A stretch of DNA of 64,000 nucleotides from NCBI RefSeq assembly GCF_014640335.1, contig NZ_BMGT01000001.1, positions 1,054,001 to 1,118,000 on the forward strand, in the 5' to 3' direction. The translations under genes were made by a program, and so were the position numbers. This stretch comes from Edaphobacter dinghuensis. Its GTDB lineage: Bacteria; Acidobacteriota; Terriglobia; Terriglobales; Acidobacteriaceae. Positions 1 through 8,202 of the stretch are shown one piece after another. The notes beneath the pieces are model-generated. The model worked only from the letters and a program-made list of their open reading frames with translations. It was not told the DNA's origin and ran no database searches. Every line of letters begins with the position of its first letter. Position 1 is the stretch's first letter.

Positions 1-877
1 TGAGAGCCTTCAGCGCTTCGGAGGGCATAACATCGGATGCTATGCCGAGAATCGTGGAAGAGTCCAGGCCTGCTGACAAGAAGACAGCAACAGGTACGTC
101 GGAAGCGAAATGCACTTTGACACTATCGTGAAGTGCATTACGAAGCCGGGCGAAGATAGGCACGTCGTCCTCTGCTGAAGGCAATGCCTCAGCCAACGAC
201 TTAGACACGGAGGCGAACTGGTGAAATTGGGGTTCGGTTCCATCTTTAAGCCAAAGGCAATGACCCGCTCTTAAAGAACGAATCCCTTTATAGAGGGTAT
301 AAGGTTCTGGAACGCTGCCCCAAAGAAAGAAGCCAGCATGACCGGCGGGCTCAGGAGAAAGATCGACTTCGGGAACTTCAAGTAGCGACTTAACCTGCGA
401 TGCAAACCAAAAGCCATTGCGAGTCTGTGCGATGTAAAGTGGTTTGATTCCGTAAGGATCTCGCGCTACGAACAAAGAGCTTTTTTCTTCGTCCCAAATT
501 GCAAATGCATACATGCCGCGTAGGTAGGTGAGCACTTGCGGTCCAAATTTTTGATAAAGCGCAAGAATGCATTCGGTATCGGATGTTCCCTTGAATGGGT
601 ATCCAAGCGCCCAACTGCGCAGCTCATCGGAGTTATAAATTTCTCCGTTGAAGATAATAGTCAACTTGCCGTCAGATGTAGTCATTGGCTGAGCGCCATT
701 CGCGCTCAAATCGCGAATGGTCAATCGCCGATGAAGTAAGAGAGCCTTTTTCTCAGGGTGAACCCATCTTCTTTCATCATCAGGACCTCTTTCTTTCATC
801 GAATCAAGGATGCTTCTCTGCACCTTTTCATTCGGAAAATACTCTCCGAAGTTAACCCAACCGGCGATTCCGCACAT
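1..877 (-). CDS. asnB: Asparagine synthetase (glutamine-hydrolysing), 5' part only
   Basis: An open minus-strand frame runs off the left edge of the window. It starts MCGIAGW, so after Met removal Cys2 is the N-terminal nucleophile of the Ntn glutaminase domain. RGPDD (about residues 31-35), FNGEIYN and the ARDPYGIKPLY segment are the standard glutaminase and linker motifs. Near the edge VPVAVFLSAGLDSST is the ATP-pyrophosphatase signature (usually SGGLDSS, here Ala in place of one Gly). The family transfers glutamine ammonia to aspartate with ATP; relatives in polysaccharide and exosortase loci amidate other carboxylates. Only about 292 codons are visible, so the synthetase domain cannot be judged. 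Its neighbours inside the window are sugar hydrolases, and it has the same AT-rich composition as they do. The family call is firm; the asparagine-biosynthesis role is assumed. Confidence 0.9.
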   Translation of the reverse strand, partial: MCGIAGWVNFGEYFPNEKVQRSILDSMKERGPDDERRWVHPEKKALLLHRRLTIRDLSANGAQPMTTSDGKLTIIFNGEIYNSDELRSWALGYPFKGTSDTECILALYQKFGPQVLTYLRGMYAFAIWDEEKSSLFVARDPYGIKPLYIAQTRNGFWFASQVKSLLEVPEVDLSPEPAGHAGFFLWGSVPEPYTLYKGIRSLRAGHCLWLKDGTEPQFHQFASVSKSLAEALPSAEDDVPIFARLRNALHDSVKVHFASDVPVAVFLSAGLDSSTILGIASDVMPSEALKAL

Positions 878-1475
878 TCGTTCTTTTGTCCCCGTTCTGA
901 CACACCGCGGCTTCGTCTTTGCAGATGACCGCCGGTTACGCTCTCACTTTTGTCTTCATTTAGAAAGACGAGCGTCCATGAATATTGAGACAGGGGAACT
1001 TTTCGCTTACGAAGGTTAAGCGCTCTAGCAGCGCTTTACAGGCCTAAGGCTTAGCAGATACCAACATCTGACTCTCATGGTTACTATGCATGTTTGAATG
1101 CTCACTGCAATCCTCTTTAGAAACGACATCAGATGATCGACGCCCCCGAACTTTGACCGCTATTAACAACGACGAGGGCTGAACCTATCTAATACAGGTG
1201 AAATTGCAATTGAGCGAGGAAAGAGTATTTCGATCAGTAGTGGGCCTGAGCAGGAACTACTATCGCATAGTGCGAATTGTCAGAATCCGTCGACCGAGTG
1301 CAGAGTTAATCCTCGTACTTCGAGAGGAAACTCGATCGTGGGCAAAGCATTTACGGACGAGATGCGCCATTTTCGGAGAAGTAGGCGCTTGACGTCATTT
1401 GACAAAAATAAGTACCGGCCCGCTTCAATTTTCTAAACCGTCTGGCGGCGCTTTGTTTACACCATCGCATAATCA
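878..1475. other. Gene-free stretch of about 600 bases
   Basis: No convincing coding sequence is seen on either strand; the short open frames here have no family features. It contains the upstream region of the asparagine synthetase and the downstream region of the GH95 gene. A small perfect hairpin (AAGCGCT, loop CTAGC, AGCGCTT; about 1018-1036) lies in it. That could end minus-strand transcripts reading out of the GH95 gene, but there is no clear T-run. Confidence 0.4.
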
Positions 1476-3875
1476 CTATGCTCGTTTGTTGTCGAAAGAA
1501 GCATGCGTGAGCTGAGTAGAGCTGCCGGCACTCACTTGCACGGCAACTCTATTGTTTCCATAGCGGACACTACAGTTACCTTCTTTTCTGCTTGAAATTG
1601 TTACTGAAACGAGGCGATGGGATCGCCAACGGAGACTAACCTGAAATCCACCACGCGCACACAGTCCACTGATTGACCCATCAGGCCATGCTGATGGCAG
1701 AGCAGGCAGGAGATGGATGGAATCGGCTTGTGATTGCAATAACATTTCGGCGATGCCCGCAGCACCCGCAGTATTGCCATCTATGGCAAAAATATTTTGT
1801 GAGGCTCCGGCCACTCCGCCTCGGGAGTATGTCAGCAAATTATCTTCGGTAGCGTTTGAGAGCAACCCGAGCAAATGCTTGTGCGCAGCTTCACCATCCC
1901 ATAGCCTCGCATAGAAGTTTACGAAGTTCGCGCGGGTCCATTCCGTATCCTCCCAGTCAGCGTGGTTTAGACGCCTTTCCAGGGTGACCCGCGCAGCGTG
2001 GGCTAAGTCAGGAGTTGTTTCAGGAGAGATCTGATTCTCCGGGTATAACGCGATCAGGTGGGTGGTATGGCGATGATTCGGTATAGCCTCTTCATAATCC
2101 TCGAGCCACTCTTGAAGCTGTCCGTATTTGCCAATCTTAAGGGGTGATAATTTTTTCTGTGCCTGTTCGATTCTTTTACCTAAGGCTGCATCCACTGACA
2201 ACAATGACTGAGACTCAAGGCAGATGCTGAATAGGGCGTAGACGAGGACACGATCACATGTTGGCCCCATAGACTCACTACAAGTCCCACCCGCTGGTGT
2301 GCGAAAAGCATTTTCGGGTGACACAGAAGGTCCAGTAACGAGCCATCCATATTTTGGATGCTGCACCATGTAGGCGAGAAAAAATTCGGCAGCTTCACGA
2401 AAAATCGGATAGGCGCGGTCGCGGAGGAAATGGATGTCGCCTGTGAACCGGAAATGCTCCCACATCTGCAATGCAATCCAGATACCAGAAGTGACGAAAA
2501 TCCCCCATCCTAACCCCCATCCCGGAGCTGTATAATCCCATGGGTTCGTAACAACGTGGCTTACCCACCCGGGCGAACCATACAATTCTTTTGCTGTTTG
2601 TCGGCCTGAATTGCTCAGTTTTTCAATCAGAGCAAAGAGAGGTGCCTGAGATTCGCTTAGATTTCCAACCTCGGCCAGCCAATAGTTCTGCTCGGTATTG
2701 ATATCCAGATGGAAATCGTCCGTCCAGCCCATGCTGGAGGCCAGTCCGTCATTCCAGATTCCTTGAAGGGCCAAGGGCAGCGGCGAATTGGCTCGAGAAC
2801 CAGCAATGGTGAGATAACGTCCATATTGAAAAAACAGCACACAAAGCTCCGGATCATCTGCTCCTTTTGCCATAGCCCGCCTGCGCTGGTCCGTTGGAAG
2901 ATTTGCGGCAGAGTTGCTGGAGCCAAGATCGAGATGAACTCGACGATAAAGTGTCTGATGATCTGAGATGTGGCGTTGACGAAGGTTATCGTAGTTCCTC
3001 GCAGCAGCCCTCCGCAATGCGCTCTCGCAGGCGGCTCCTGGTTCCAGCCCACCATAACTTGTCGTAATTGCAATCAACAAGATTGCTGAGTTGGCGGCGC
3101 GTATATCGCATCTGCCTTCGCCCAATGAGGCCGTGCCTCCATGGTGGAGGATCTGAACGTGGACCTCAATGTCGACTCCCTGACTTCCATTGCTGTGCAT
3201 GGTTTCGAACGCATGTCCCCGAAAAGCGATGGTTTCACTTCCCGAATCGATAAGCGACCCTGGTACTTTGATATTTCCGAAGGAGGTCTTGAAATTAAGA
3301 GATTCAGGCGTATCGCTTGTAAGATACACGACCAGCACATTATCGGGGTTTGAAGCGAACGATTCGCGTCGATAATGATGTCCATTCTCCCAATAGTCGA
3401 CCTTGGCAATTCCTTCATCAAGATCGAGACTTCGTTTATACTGCCTTACATTTTGCGGGGTATCGAAGTCGATTAAAAGATCCAGCAGAGGAAGATTGGT
3501 TCCAAATGATGTTGGATGACTCAGGATGTCTTCTTCGCAGAGTTGTTTCCCTTGAGCATAGTCTCCCTGAAAGAAAAGCTCTCGAATGTGTTGGAGGTGA
3601 TTCAGTCCGCTCATATTAATGTCGGTGGAACTTTTACAGCCAGACCAAGCGGTTGATTCTGAGAGCGCAATGCATTCTTGCTGTATACCTCCGAAGACCA
3701 TGCCCCCGATCCTGCCATTTCCGATCGGAAGAGCCTCAAGCCATCGCTTTGCTTCGCCTTGGTACCAGAGCATGTTGTGCAGTGCTATATTCTCGGTAAA
3801 TGCCATGTCTACTTTGGGCGGCAAAACCGCAAGAGCTGCACTACCGCGCAGGAAATCACGTCTTGTTGGTTTCAT
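1476..3875 (-). CDS. GH95 family alpha-L-fucosidase, Tat-exported
   Basis: This 799-residue protein hydrolyses terminal alpha-L-fucosyl (in some family members alpha-L-galactosyl) residues by inversion. The N-terminus carries a twin-arginine signal (TRRDFLRGSAALAVLPP), predicting export as a folded protein. After it comes the GH95 N-terminal beta domain (GNGRIGGMVFGG near residues 50-65). The catalytic (alpha/alpha)6 barrel follows with LQGIWND, FHLDINTEQNYW near residue 390 (the two conserved Asn that assist catalysis), SPENAF near residue 520 (the general-acid Glu segment), HRHTTHLIALYP and IDGNTAGAAGIAEMLLQS near residue 698. Length matches the family. It is the downstream partner of the mutarotase-like gene, 81 bases apart on the same strand. 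The two are transcribed away from the GH27 gene and may share its operator. Specificity within GH95 cannot be read from sequence by eye. Confidence 0.9.
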   Translation of the reverse strand: MKPTRRDFLRGSAALAVLPPKVDMAFTENIALHNMLWYQGEAKRWLEALPIGNGRIGGMVFGGIQQECIALSESTAWSGCKSSTDINMSGLNHLQHIRELFFQGDYAQGKQLCEEDILSHPTSFGTNLPLLDLLIDFDTPQNVRQYKRSLDLDEGIAKVDYWENGHHYRRESFASNPDNVLVVYLTSDTPESLNFKTSFGNIKVPGSLIDSGSETIAFRGHAFETMHSNGSQGVDIEVHVQILHHGGTASLGEGRCDIRAANSAILLIAITTSYGGLEPGAACESALRRAAARNYDNLRQRHISDHQTLYRRVHLDLGSSNSAANLPTDQRRRAMAKGADDPELCVLFFQYGRYLTIAGSRANSPLPLALQGIWNDGLASSMGWTDDFHLDINTEQNYWLAEVGNLSESQAPLFALIEKLSNSGRQTAKELYGSPGWVSHVVTNPWDYTAPGWGLGWGIFVTSGIWIALQMWEHFRFTGDIHFLRDRAYPIFREAAEFFLAYMVQHPKYGWLVTGPSVSPENAFRTPAGGTCSESMGPTCDRVLVYALFSICLESQSLLSVDAALGKRIEQAQKKLSPLKIGKYGQLQEWLEDYEEAIPNHRHTTHLIALYPENQISPETTPDLAHAARVTLERRLNHADWEDTEWTRANFVNFYARLWDGEAAHKHLLGLLSNATEDNLLTYSRGGVAGASQNIFAIDGNTAGAAGIAEMLLQSQADSIHLLPALPSAWPDGSISGLCARGGFQVSLRWRSHRLVSVTISSRKEGNCSVRYGNNRVAVQVSAGSSTQLTHASFDNKRA

Positions 3876-3956
3876 TAAGTCCTCTTCGCTGTATCATCAA
3901 AATTTCGATTGAGAAGATCAGTCCTGCTGCCGTTGCGACTCGACATCATCATCACC

Positions 3957-4931
3957 CTAGCCAATACATTGTTTAGCAAACTCCTCGACACTCAGAGGCG
4001 ACGACGCTCCGAGAAGTTGAACTTCCAACCTCCAATGCTGAAATTTACGACCATCAAGGTTATTTGCACGTCCGTTATGATATGCGTCTACTAATGAGTC
4101 AAAGTCAGCATTCGTGGGTTCAAGAGCAACTGTATATTGCTTATCCTCTCCGTATTCAGGCCACGCCCCATAACAGATCCACAATCCAAGAAATCGGATT
4201 TCTGAAGGCTTGAAGCGGAACACCAGTCCCTGTCCTGTCCTTCGTCTATAAAGAGAGGCCCATCCAGCTTTACCCATTTGTGCAAATAGTTTGTAAGCGG
4301 TCGCTCCATCTCGCGCCTTTACTTTGCTGAGCTCCACCGTTATGCCTGACAGGGTTTGGGCGCAAGGCCAAGCAATGCGACTGCGTTGCTGGAATTGACT
4401 GGTTGAACAATACTCAACCGCCAACTCTTTGATCTCCTGCGGCAACAAGATCAAGTCTCCGTCTTCCACTCGTAGTAATGGATGGGCCGACCATAGCCAT
4501 GTGGCGGGTGAATCGGAGAGATTGTAGAGAGAATAATCCAGAATTAGAGATGATTTCACAAGCGTAGCCGACCTCGTTAGCCGAAAGGGCCGTGATGTCG
4601 AATCGACATGCATGACAACATCCCGGGCGGTTGATGAATCAACCTGCCAAGTAGTTCGCCACAGGTCCCCATGGTCAGGCACCGCCGCTTCTCCCGATAT
4701 CTCTTCGCAGCTCGCTATACTTGGCAAGCACTCATCGAAGCCTCCTCCGTCGCTCTGATCAAAATCGGCGTGTGGGGAGACGTGGTGGTAGCTGGTCAGA
4801 GGTGGCAACAGAAATTCTTCTCCGCTCAGCTTGCTACGTATGGAAGAAATCTTTCCGCCGAATATCGGTAAGATCTTTACCTCTAGCAGCTCGTTCTCAA
4901 TAGAGAGTGCTCTCATTGCATCTATTGTCAT
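3957..4931 (-). CDS. Aldose 1-epimerase (mutarotase)-like protein
   Basis: A protein of up to 324 residues with no signal peptide, so probably cytoplasmic. The N-terminus (ENELLEVKILPIFGGKISSIRSK) is the first strand pair of the galactose-mutarotase-like beta-supersandwich, with the GG-K turn typical of the superfamily. The middle (GDLWRTTWQVDS, LDYSLYNLS) and the aromatic-rich end (FLGLWICYGAWPE, VALEPTNA) fit the same fold. Such proteins interconvert sugar anomers, here plausibly those released by the neighbouring fucosidase or galactosidases. Some members are sugar-binding or epimerise other sugars, so the substrate is open. Translation could also begin at the in-frame ATG at 4916. A TTGACA box lies close upstream on the minus strand, and the operator at 5019 sits in the shared intergenic region. 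Confidence 0.75.
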   Translation of the reverse strand: MTIDAMRALSIENELLEVKILPIFGGKISSIRSKLSGEEFLLPPLTSYHHVSPHADFDQSDGGGFDECLPSIASCEEISGEAAVPDHGDLWRTTWQVDSSTARDVVMHVDSTSRPFRLTRSATLVKSSLILDYSLYNLSDSPATWLWSAHPLLRVEDGDLILLPQEIKELAVEYCSTSQFQQRSRIAWPCAQTLSGITVELSKVKARDGATAYKLFAQMGKAGWASLYRRRTGQGLVFRFKPSEIRFLGLWICYGAWPEYGEDKQYTVALEPTNADFDSLVDAYHNGRANNLDGRKFQHWRLEVQLLGASSPLSVEEFAKQCIG

Positions 4932-4981
4932 GCATGCTCATTTCTCTGAATTCGGATTGTCAACTTCGTAGGAAAAATATC

Positions 4982-4987
4982 TTGACA
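4982..4987 (+). promoter_or_regulatory. -35 box (TTGACA) of the GH27 gene
   Basis: A perfect TTGACA lies 31 bases before the operator at 5019. The same box occurs 33 and 32 bases before the operators at 8065 and 13210. No good -10 hexamer is visible at 16-18 bases. The conserved spacing of box and operator in three places is the main support. Confidence 0.6.
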
Positions 4988-5018
4988 ACTTGCGTTTTAG
5001 TATGGCACCTTCATTGTC

Positions 5019-5031
5019 GGTAACGTAAACG
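5019..5031 (+). promoter_or_regulatory. LacI-type operator, copy 1 (GGTAACGTAAACG)
   Basis: The 13-mer is an imperfect palindrome of the form GNTNACGTNANC around a central CG, as expected for LacI-family sites. An identical 13-mer is at 8065-8077 and a variant at 13211-13223. It lies between the divergent mutarotase and GH27 genes, just downstream of where transcription should start, so binding would repress GH27. The likely ligand-responsive regulator is the LacI-family gene at 19187-20266. Confidence 0.7.
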
Positions 5032-5187
5032 TATCTGATGATCGTTGATTTAATCAAGTATTAAATATGTTTGAAACGTGTACTTACACTACCCTGCCTA
5101 TCTTTCTATCTCTATAGATATTCCCTGGCTGGGAAGGCATTTTGGTTCTGGGAACTGTTCTTCAAAACCAGCAAGCAGGAGAGAATT

Positions 5188-7734
5188 ATGGCAAATAACA
5201 CAAGTCGGTTCGCTACATCAAAGGGATTGAGTGTTTCATATCAGATTCCGCATAAAGAATCTTCCTTCTCCCGACTTACCATTGTCGCCCTTCTCTTCGT
5301 ATCTTTCATAGGCGGTCTTTTATCAGCGGGTGCACAGACGCCCGGAATTGCAGAGCGACCTTATCAGGGATGGAGTAGTTTCAGTCAACAGACAATCTCG
5401 AGCAATTTTCTTACTCAGGCCAATATGACAGCCCAATCTGATGCACTGGCTGCTTCTGGATTGCAGCCGCATGGATTTAACTACATCAACATGGATTCAG
5501 GTTGGCAGGGAAGCTTCGATGCTAACGGTCGCCCTATCCCCAATACGTCGACGTTTCCTGATATCGCTGCTCTTGTTGCGCATATTCACTCGAACGGACA
5601 AAAAGCAGGAATCTACTGGATTCCAGGTGTGGAGTATCCTGCAGTTGTTGCTAATTCTCCTATTCTGGGAACTCCGTATCATATTCAAGATATATTGGCT
5701 GTCCCTTACACGGCAGGCAATGCCTTTGGTGGCCCGGGAACATCCCCATATCACTATAAGATCGATTTTACGAAGCCCGGCGCTCAGGAATATATCAACT
5801 CCGTTGTGGATCTGTTTGCTTCCTGGGGCATTGACGCAATTAAGCTCGATGGCGTAACCCCTGGTTCGTACAGCTATAACTTGTCGATCGACAATCGAGC
5901 CGACGTGAAAGCATGGGCAAAGGCAATTGCGCAAAGCGGCCGACCTATCTGGTTCACAATCTCCTGGGCACTCGATAAGGACTATCTCAGCACGTGGCAG
6001 CAATATGCAAATGCGCGGAGGATTGAAGGGGATATCGATTGCGAAGGAAACTGTTCGACAATTACGAATTGGGCGATGACATCGTGGCGTTTTTACGACA
6101 TGGTCGGGTGGCAGAACGATGCAGGTCCAAGTACCGGATGGAATGATTTGGATTCTCTCGAAGTCATGAACAATACAACATCCGGCCTGAGCTACGAGGA
6201 GCGGCAATCTGCAACTACACTTTGGGCGATGGCGAATGCGCCAATGTATCTGGGTGGAGATCTCACAACGCTGGATGACTTCGGAAAACAGTTGCTTTCG
6301 AACGATGAAGTGATTGCTGTTGACCAATCTGGTCGGCCTGCGAAACAAGCCATCGGCAGCGATACGCCGGTGTGGTTTACTGATCTTGGGGATGGCAGTT
6401 ACTATGTAGCGATCTTCAACCTAAATGCGCTTCCTTTGCAGATAGCTGTTCCATGGTCGAGTTTGGGGTTCGCAAGAGCAACCCATGTACGCGACCTCTG
6501 GAATCACATCGAGCTCGGATCTTATGATCACGGTTTTAGCACAACGATTCTTGGGCACGGCGTGCGCCTTTTGAAGGTAGATGCAGAAGGAGATGTTCAG
6601 CCGGTCGAGTCACAGAGCTACGAGGCGGAGGCGGCTACCTTGAATGGCTCGGCTGTGATCGCTACATGTTCTGCCTGTTCTGGAGGAGAAAAGGTCGGCG
6701 GTCTTGGCTTGGGTTCAAATAACAATGTCACTTTCAATAACATTATCGTGCGGCGTAGTGGTGTCTATCAAATGCAGATCGATTCCATGACGCAGGGGCC
6801 AAGATCGCTTATTTATCAGGTAAACGGTGGCCCGCTCAATACTTTGAACGTCGGTGGCGGCAGTTTTTTCTTTCCATCAAGCACAACAGTTTCCGTCGCT
6901 CTGCATGCAGGAACTAACAGTATTCTCTTTGGTAGCCCTACTAGCTATCCGCCAGACATGGACAGGATCGTAATTAGTGGAAGTGGCTTCGGAGCGCCAC
7001 CGCTTCCTCATGCAACGACATACGAAGCCGAAAACGCGACGCTGGCGGGAACAGTAACCCCACCGTATTGCGAATACTGTTCTGGAGCTGGTGAAGCTGG
7101 AAATATTGGTGGGGGCAGCGGTAATACCGTTACATTTCAAAACGTCAATGTTGTCACAGCCGGAACATATTTGATGGAGATCGATTACCTGACGAGTGGG
7201 CCACGATCATTCTTTGTATCTGTCAACGGCGCGGCCAACACAGAGCTCGATCTGAATGGAAGCAGCTTCAGCCTTCCTGCAAGCACAGTGATCCCGGTGC
7301 AATTGCGGGCAGGAACGAATACGATTCAGTTTGGCAACGATGACGGCTATGCCCCCGCTTTAGACCGCATCGCAATCGCACCCGTTGTGGCGTCTTCGGA
7401 CTTGACAGGAGCAATTGCAGCCAAAACTGGTGGAGATGGCCTCCGCATATGGAAGATTTCACTCAACAATTTAGGAACAGGGCGAGGTACAGGAGTTCAG
7501 ATCAATATGTTTTCAGTGACACAATCTACTGGTGAAGGCTCATGCCATCCACGCATACTTGCGAAACTACCGATTATGGCTAAGGATGTTTCGGCTGGAG
7601 CGCACGTCGATGTCGATGTGCCTCTTGATTTTTCCCGTTGCTCAGCGAACGCGCGATTTAATGTTGGCATAGTGTTCTCTGCCAATAATGGCGCGGAGGT
7701 CGGCAACTTTGTCGACAGTAATGAGAAACGATGA
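5188..7734 (+). CDS. Secreted GH27 alpha-galactosidase-like enzyme with two CBMs
   Basis: I choose the ATG at 5188 because AGGAGAG precedes it (5177-5183); upstream in-frame codons lack a ribosome site. The 848-residue product has a basic N-region, a hydrophobic core and an AGA-QT cleavage site. The GH27 barrel shows YQGWSSF, YINMDSGWQ, then IKLDG (about residue 219, the nucleophile Asp) and DLDSLEVM (about 320, the acid/base Asp). The SYEERQSATTLWAMANAP and VIAVDQ segments are also typical. Two tandem CBM6/35-like beta-sandwiches follow (about 477-610 and 610-735), each starting YEAE-A-L and carrying a CSxC or CEYC pair. A final domain of about 105 residues has an Ig-like look. GH27 also includes alpha-N-acetylgalactosaminidases and beta-L-arabinopyranosidases, so alpha-galactosidase is the most likely but not the only activity. 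A terminator follows. Confidence 0.88.
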   Translation: MANNTSRFATSKGLSVSYQIPHKESSFSRLTIVALLFVSFIGGLLSAGAQTPGIAERPYQGWSSFSQQTISSNFLTQANMTAQSDALAASGLQPHGFNYINMDSGWQGSFDANGRPIPNTSTFPDIAALVAHIHSNGQKAGIYWIPGVEYPAVVANSPILGTPYHIQDILAVPYTAGNAFGGPGTSPYHYKIDFTKPGAQEYINSVVDLFASWGIDAIKLDGVTPGSYSYNLSIDNRADVKAWAKAIAQSGRPIWFTISWALDKDYLSTWQQYANARRIEGDIDCEGNCSTITNWAMTSWRFYDMVGWQNDAGPSTGWNDLDSLEVMNNTTSGLSYEERQSATTLWAMANAPMYLGGDLTTLDDFGKQLLSNDEVIAVDQSGRPAKQAIGSDTPVWFTDLGDGSYYVAIFNLNALPLQIAVPWSSLGFARATHVRDLWNHIELGSYDHGFSTTILGHGVRLLKVDAEGDVQPVESQSYEAEAATLNGSAVIATCSACSGGEKVGGLGLGSNNNVTFNNIIVRRSGVYQMQIDSMTQGPRSLIYQVNGGPLNTLNVGGGSFFFPSSTTVSVALHAGTNSILFGSPTSYPPDMDRIVISGSGFGAPPLPHATTYEAENATLAGTVTPPYCEYCSGAGEAGNIGGGSGNTVTFQNVNVVTAGTYLMEIDYLTSGPRSFFVSVNGAANTELDLNGSSFSLPASTVIPVQLRAGTNTIQFGNDDGYAPALDRIAIAPVVASSDLTGAIAAKTGGDGLRIWKISLNNLGTGRGTGVQINMFSVTQSTGEGSCHPRILAKLPIMAKDVSAGAHVDVDVPLDFSRCSANARFNVGIVFSANNGAEVGNFVDSNEKR

Positions 7735-7798
7735 CATGCACGCAGCTCTTTACCTGAAATTCAGTTAGGTGTTGTGAATAAGACAGAACATCGGACGG

Positions 7799-7826
7799 GC
7801 GCTGCAGCTTCAGCTGCAGCGCTTTT
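7799..7826 (+). terminator. Rho-independent terminator after the GH27 gene
   Basis: GCGCTGCAGC pairs with GCTGCAGCGC around a TTCA loop and is followed by TTTT. It lies 65 bases past the GH27 stop codon and isolates GH27 from the next unit. Confidence 0.85.
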
Positions 7827-7885
7827 GGATACTAGGGCTGTATTTCTGCCTCAACTTGAGTCAACTTCATTGAAGAGCCTACCGA

Positions 7886-7955
7886 TTGAACGGGCGGCTT
7901 GATATTGCCAACGGATCGCTCATTCCAATCAAGAAATATCCTGCGATCCGTTCAA
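7886..7955. repeat. Overlapping inverted repeats between two sugar operons
   Basis: AACGGATCGC (7910-7919) is the exact reverse complement of GCGATCCGTT (7943-7952). TTGAACGG (7886-7893) is the exact reverse complement of CCGTTCAA (7948-7955). The two pairings share bases and so exclude each other. They sit between the GH27 terminator and the next promoter. No gene is seen here. It may be a structured RNA, a second regulator site or a small mobile-element relic. Confidence 0.4.
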
Positions 7956-8025
7956 GTTGGGAAACCAGAATTGATCTCAAACGAAATTACTTTCGCTTTA
8001 TAGTGGTCAAGACTTATAACTCTTC

Positions 8026-8031
8026 TTGACA
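8026..8031 (+). promoter_or_regulatory. -35 box (TTGACA) of the DUF5107-MFS operon
   Basis: A perfect TTGACA lies 33 bases before operator copy 2. TAGAGT at 8050-8055, 18 bases on, is a poor -10 candidate. Confidence 0.55.
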
Positions 8032-8064
8032 ATCGTCTGGATAGCTACCTAGAGTGAGATTTGC

Positions 8065-8077
8065 GGTAACGTAAACG
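8065..8077 (+). promoter_or_regulatory. LacI-type operator, copy 2 (GGTAACGTAAACG)
   Basis: It is identical over 13 bases to copy 1 and lies at nearly the same distance from a TTGACA box. It is placed just downstream of the expected transcription start and about 125 bases ahead of the DUF5107 start codon. Confidence 0.7.
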
Positions 8078-8202
8078 GCATTATGAAAATACGTTGATTG
8101 GCGGGAAGAAAGCAGCCTCTGATCTGCGCTTTGAAAGAGTAGCTGGGGTCGCATTGGGAATAGAGCATGGAACAGCACAAAGTTTGTAAGGAGCAGGTAA
8201 AT

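Noticed and set aside
1198..1392. 64-codon plus-strand frame in the gene-free stretch
   Set aside because: No family, no ribosome site and a biased Arg content; treated as chance.
5071..5187. Earlier start for the GH27 gene adding 39 residues
   Set aside because: No ribosome site precedes it, and it would put a long stretch before the signal peptide; AGGAGAG marks 5188.
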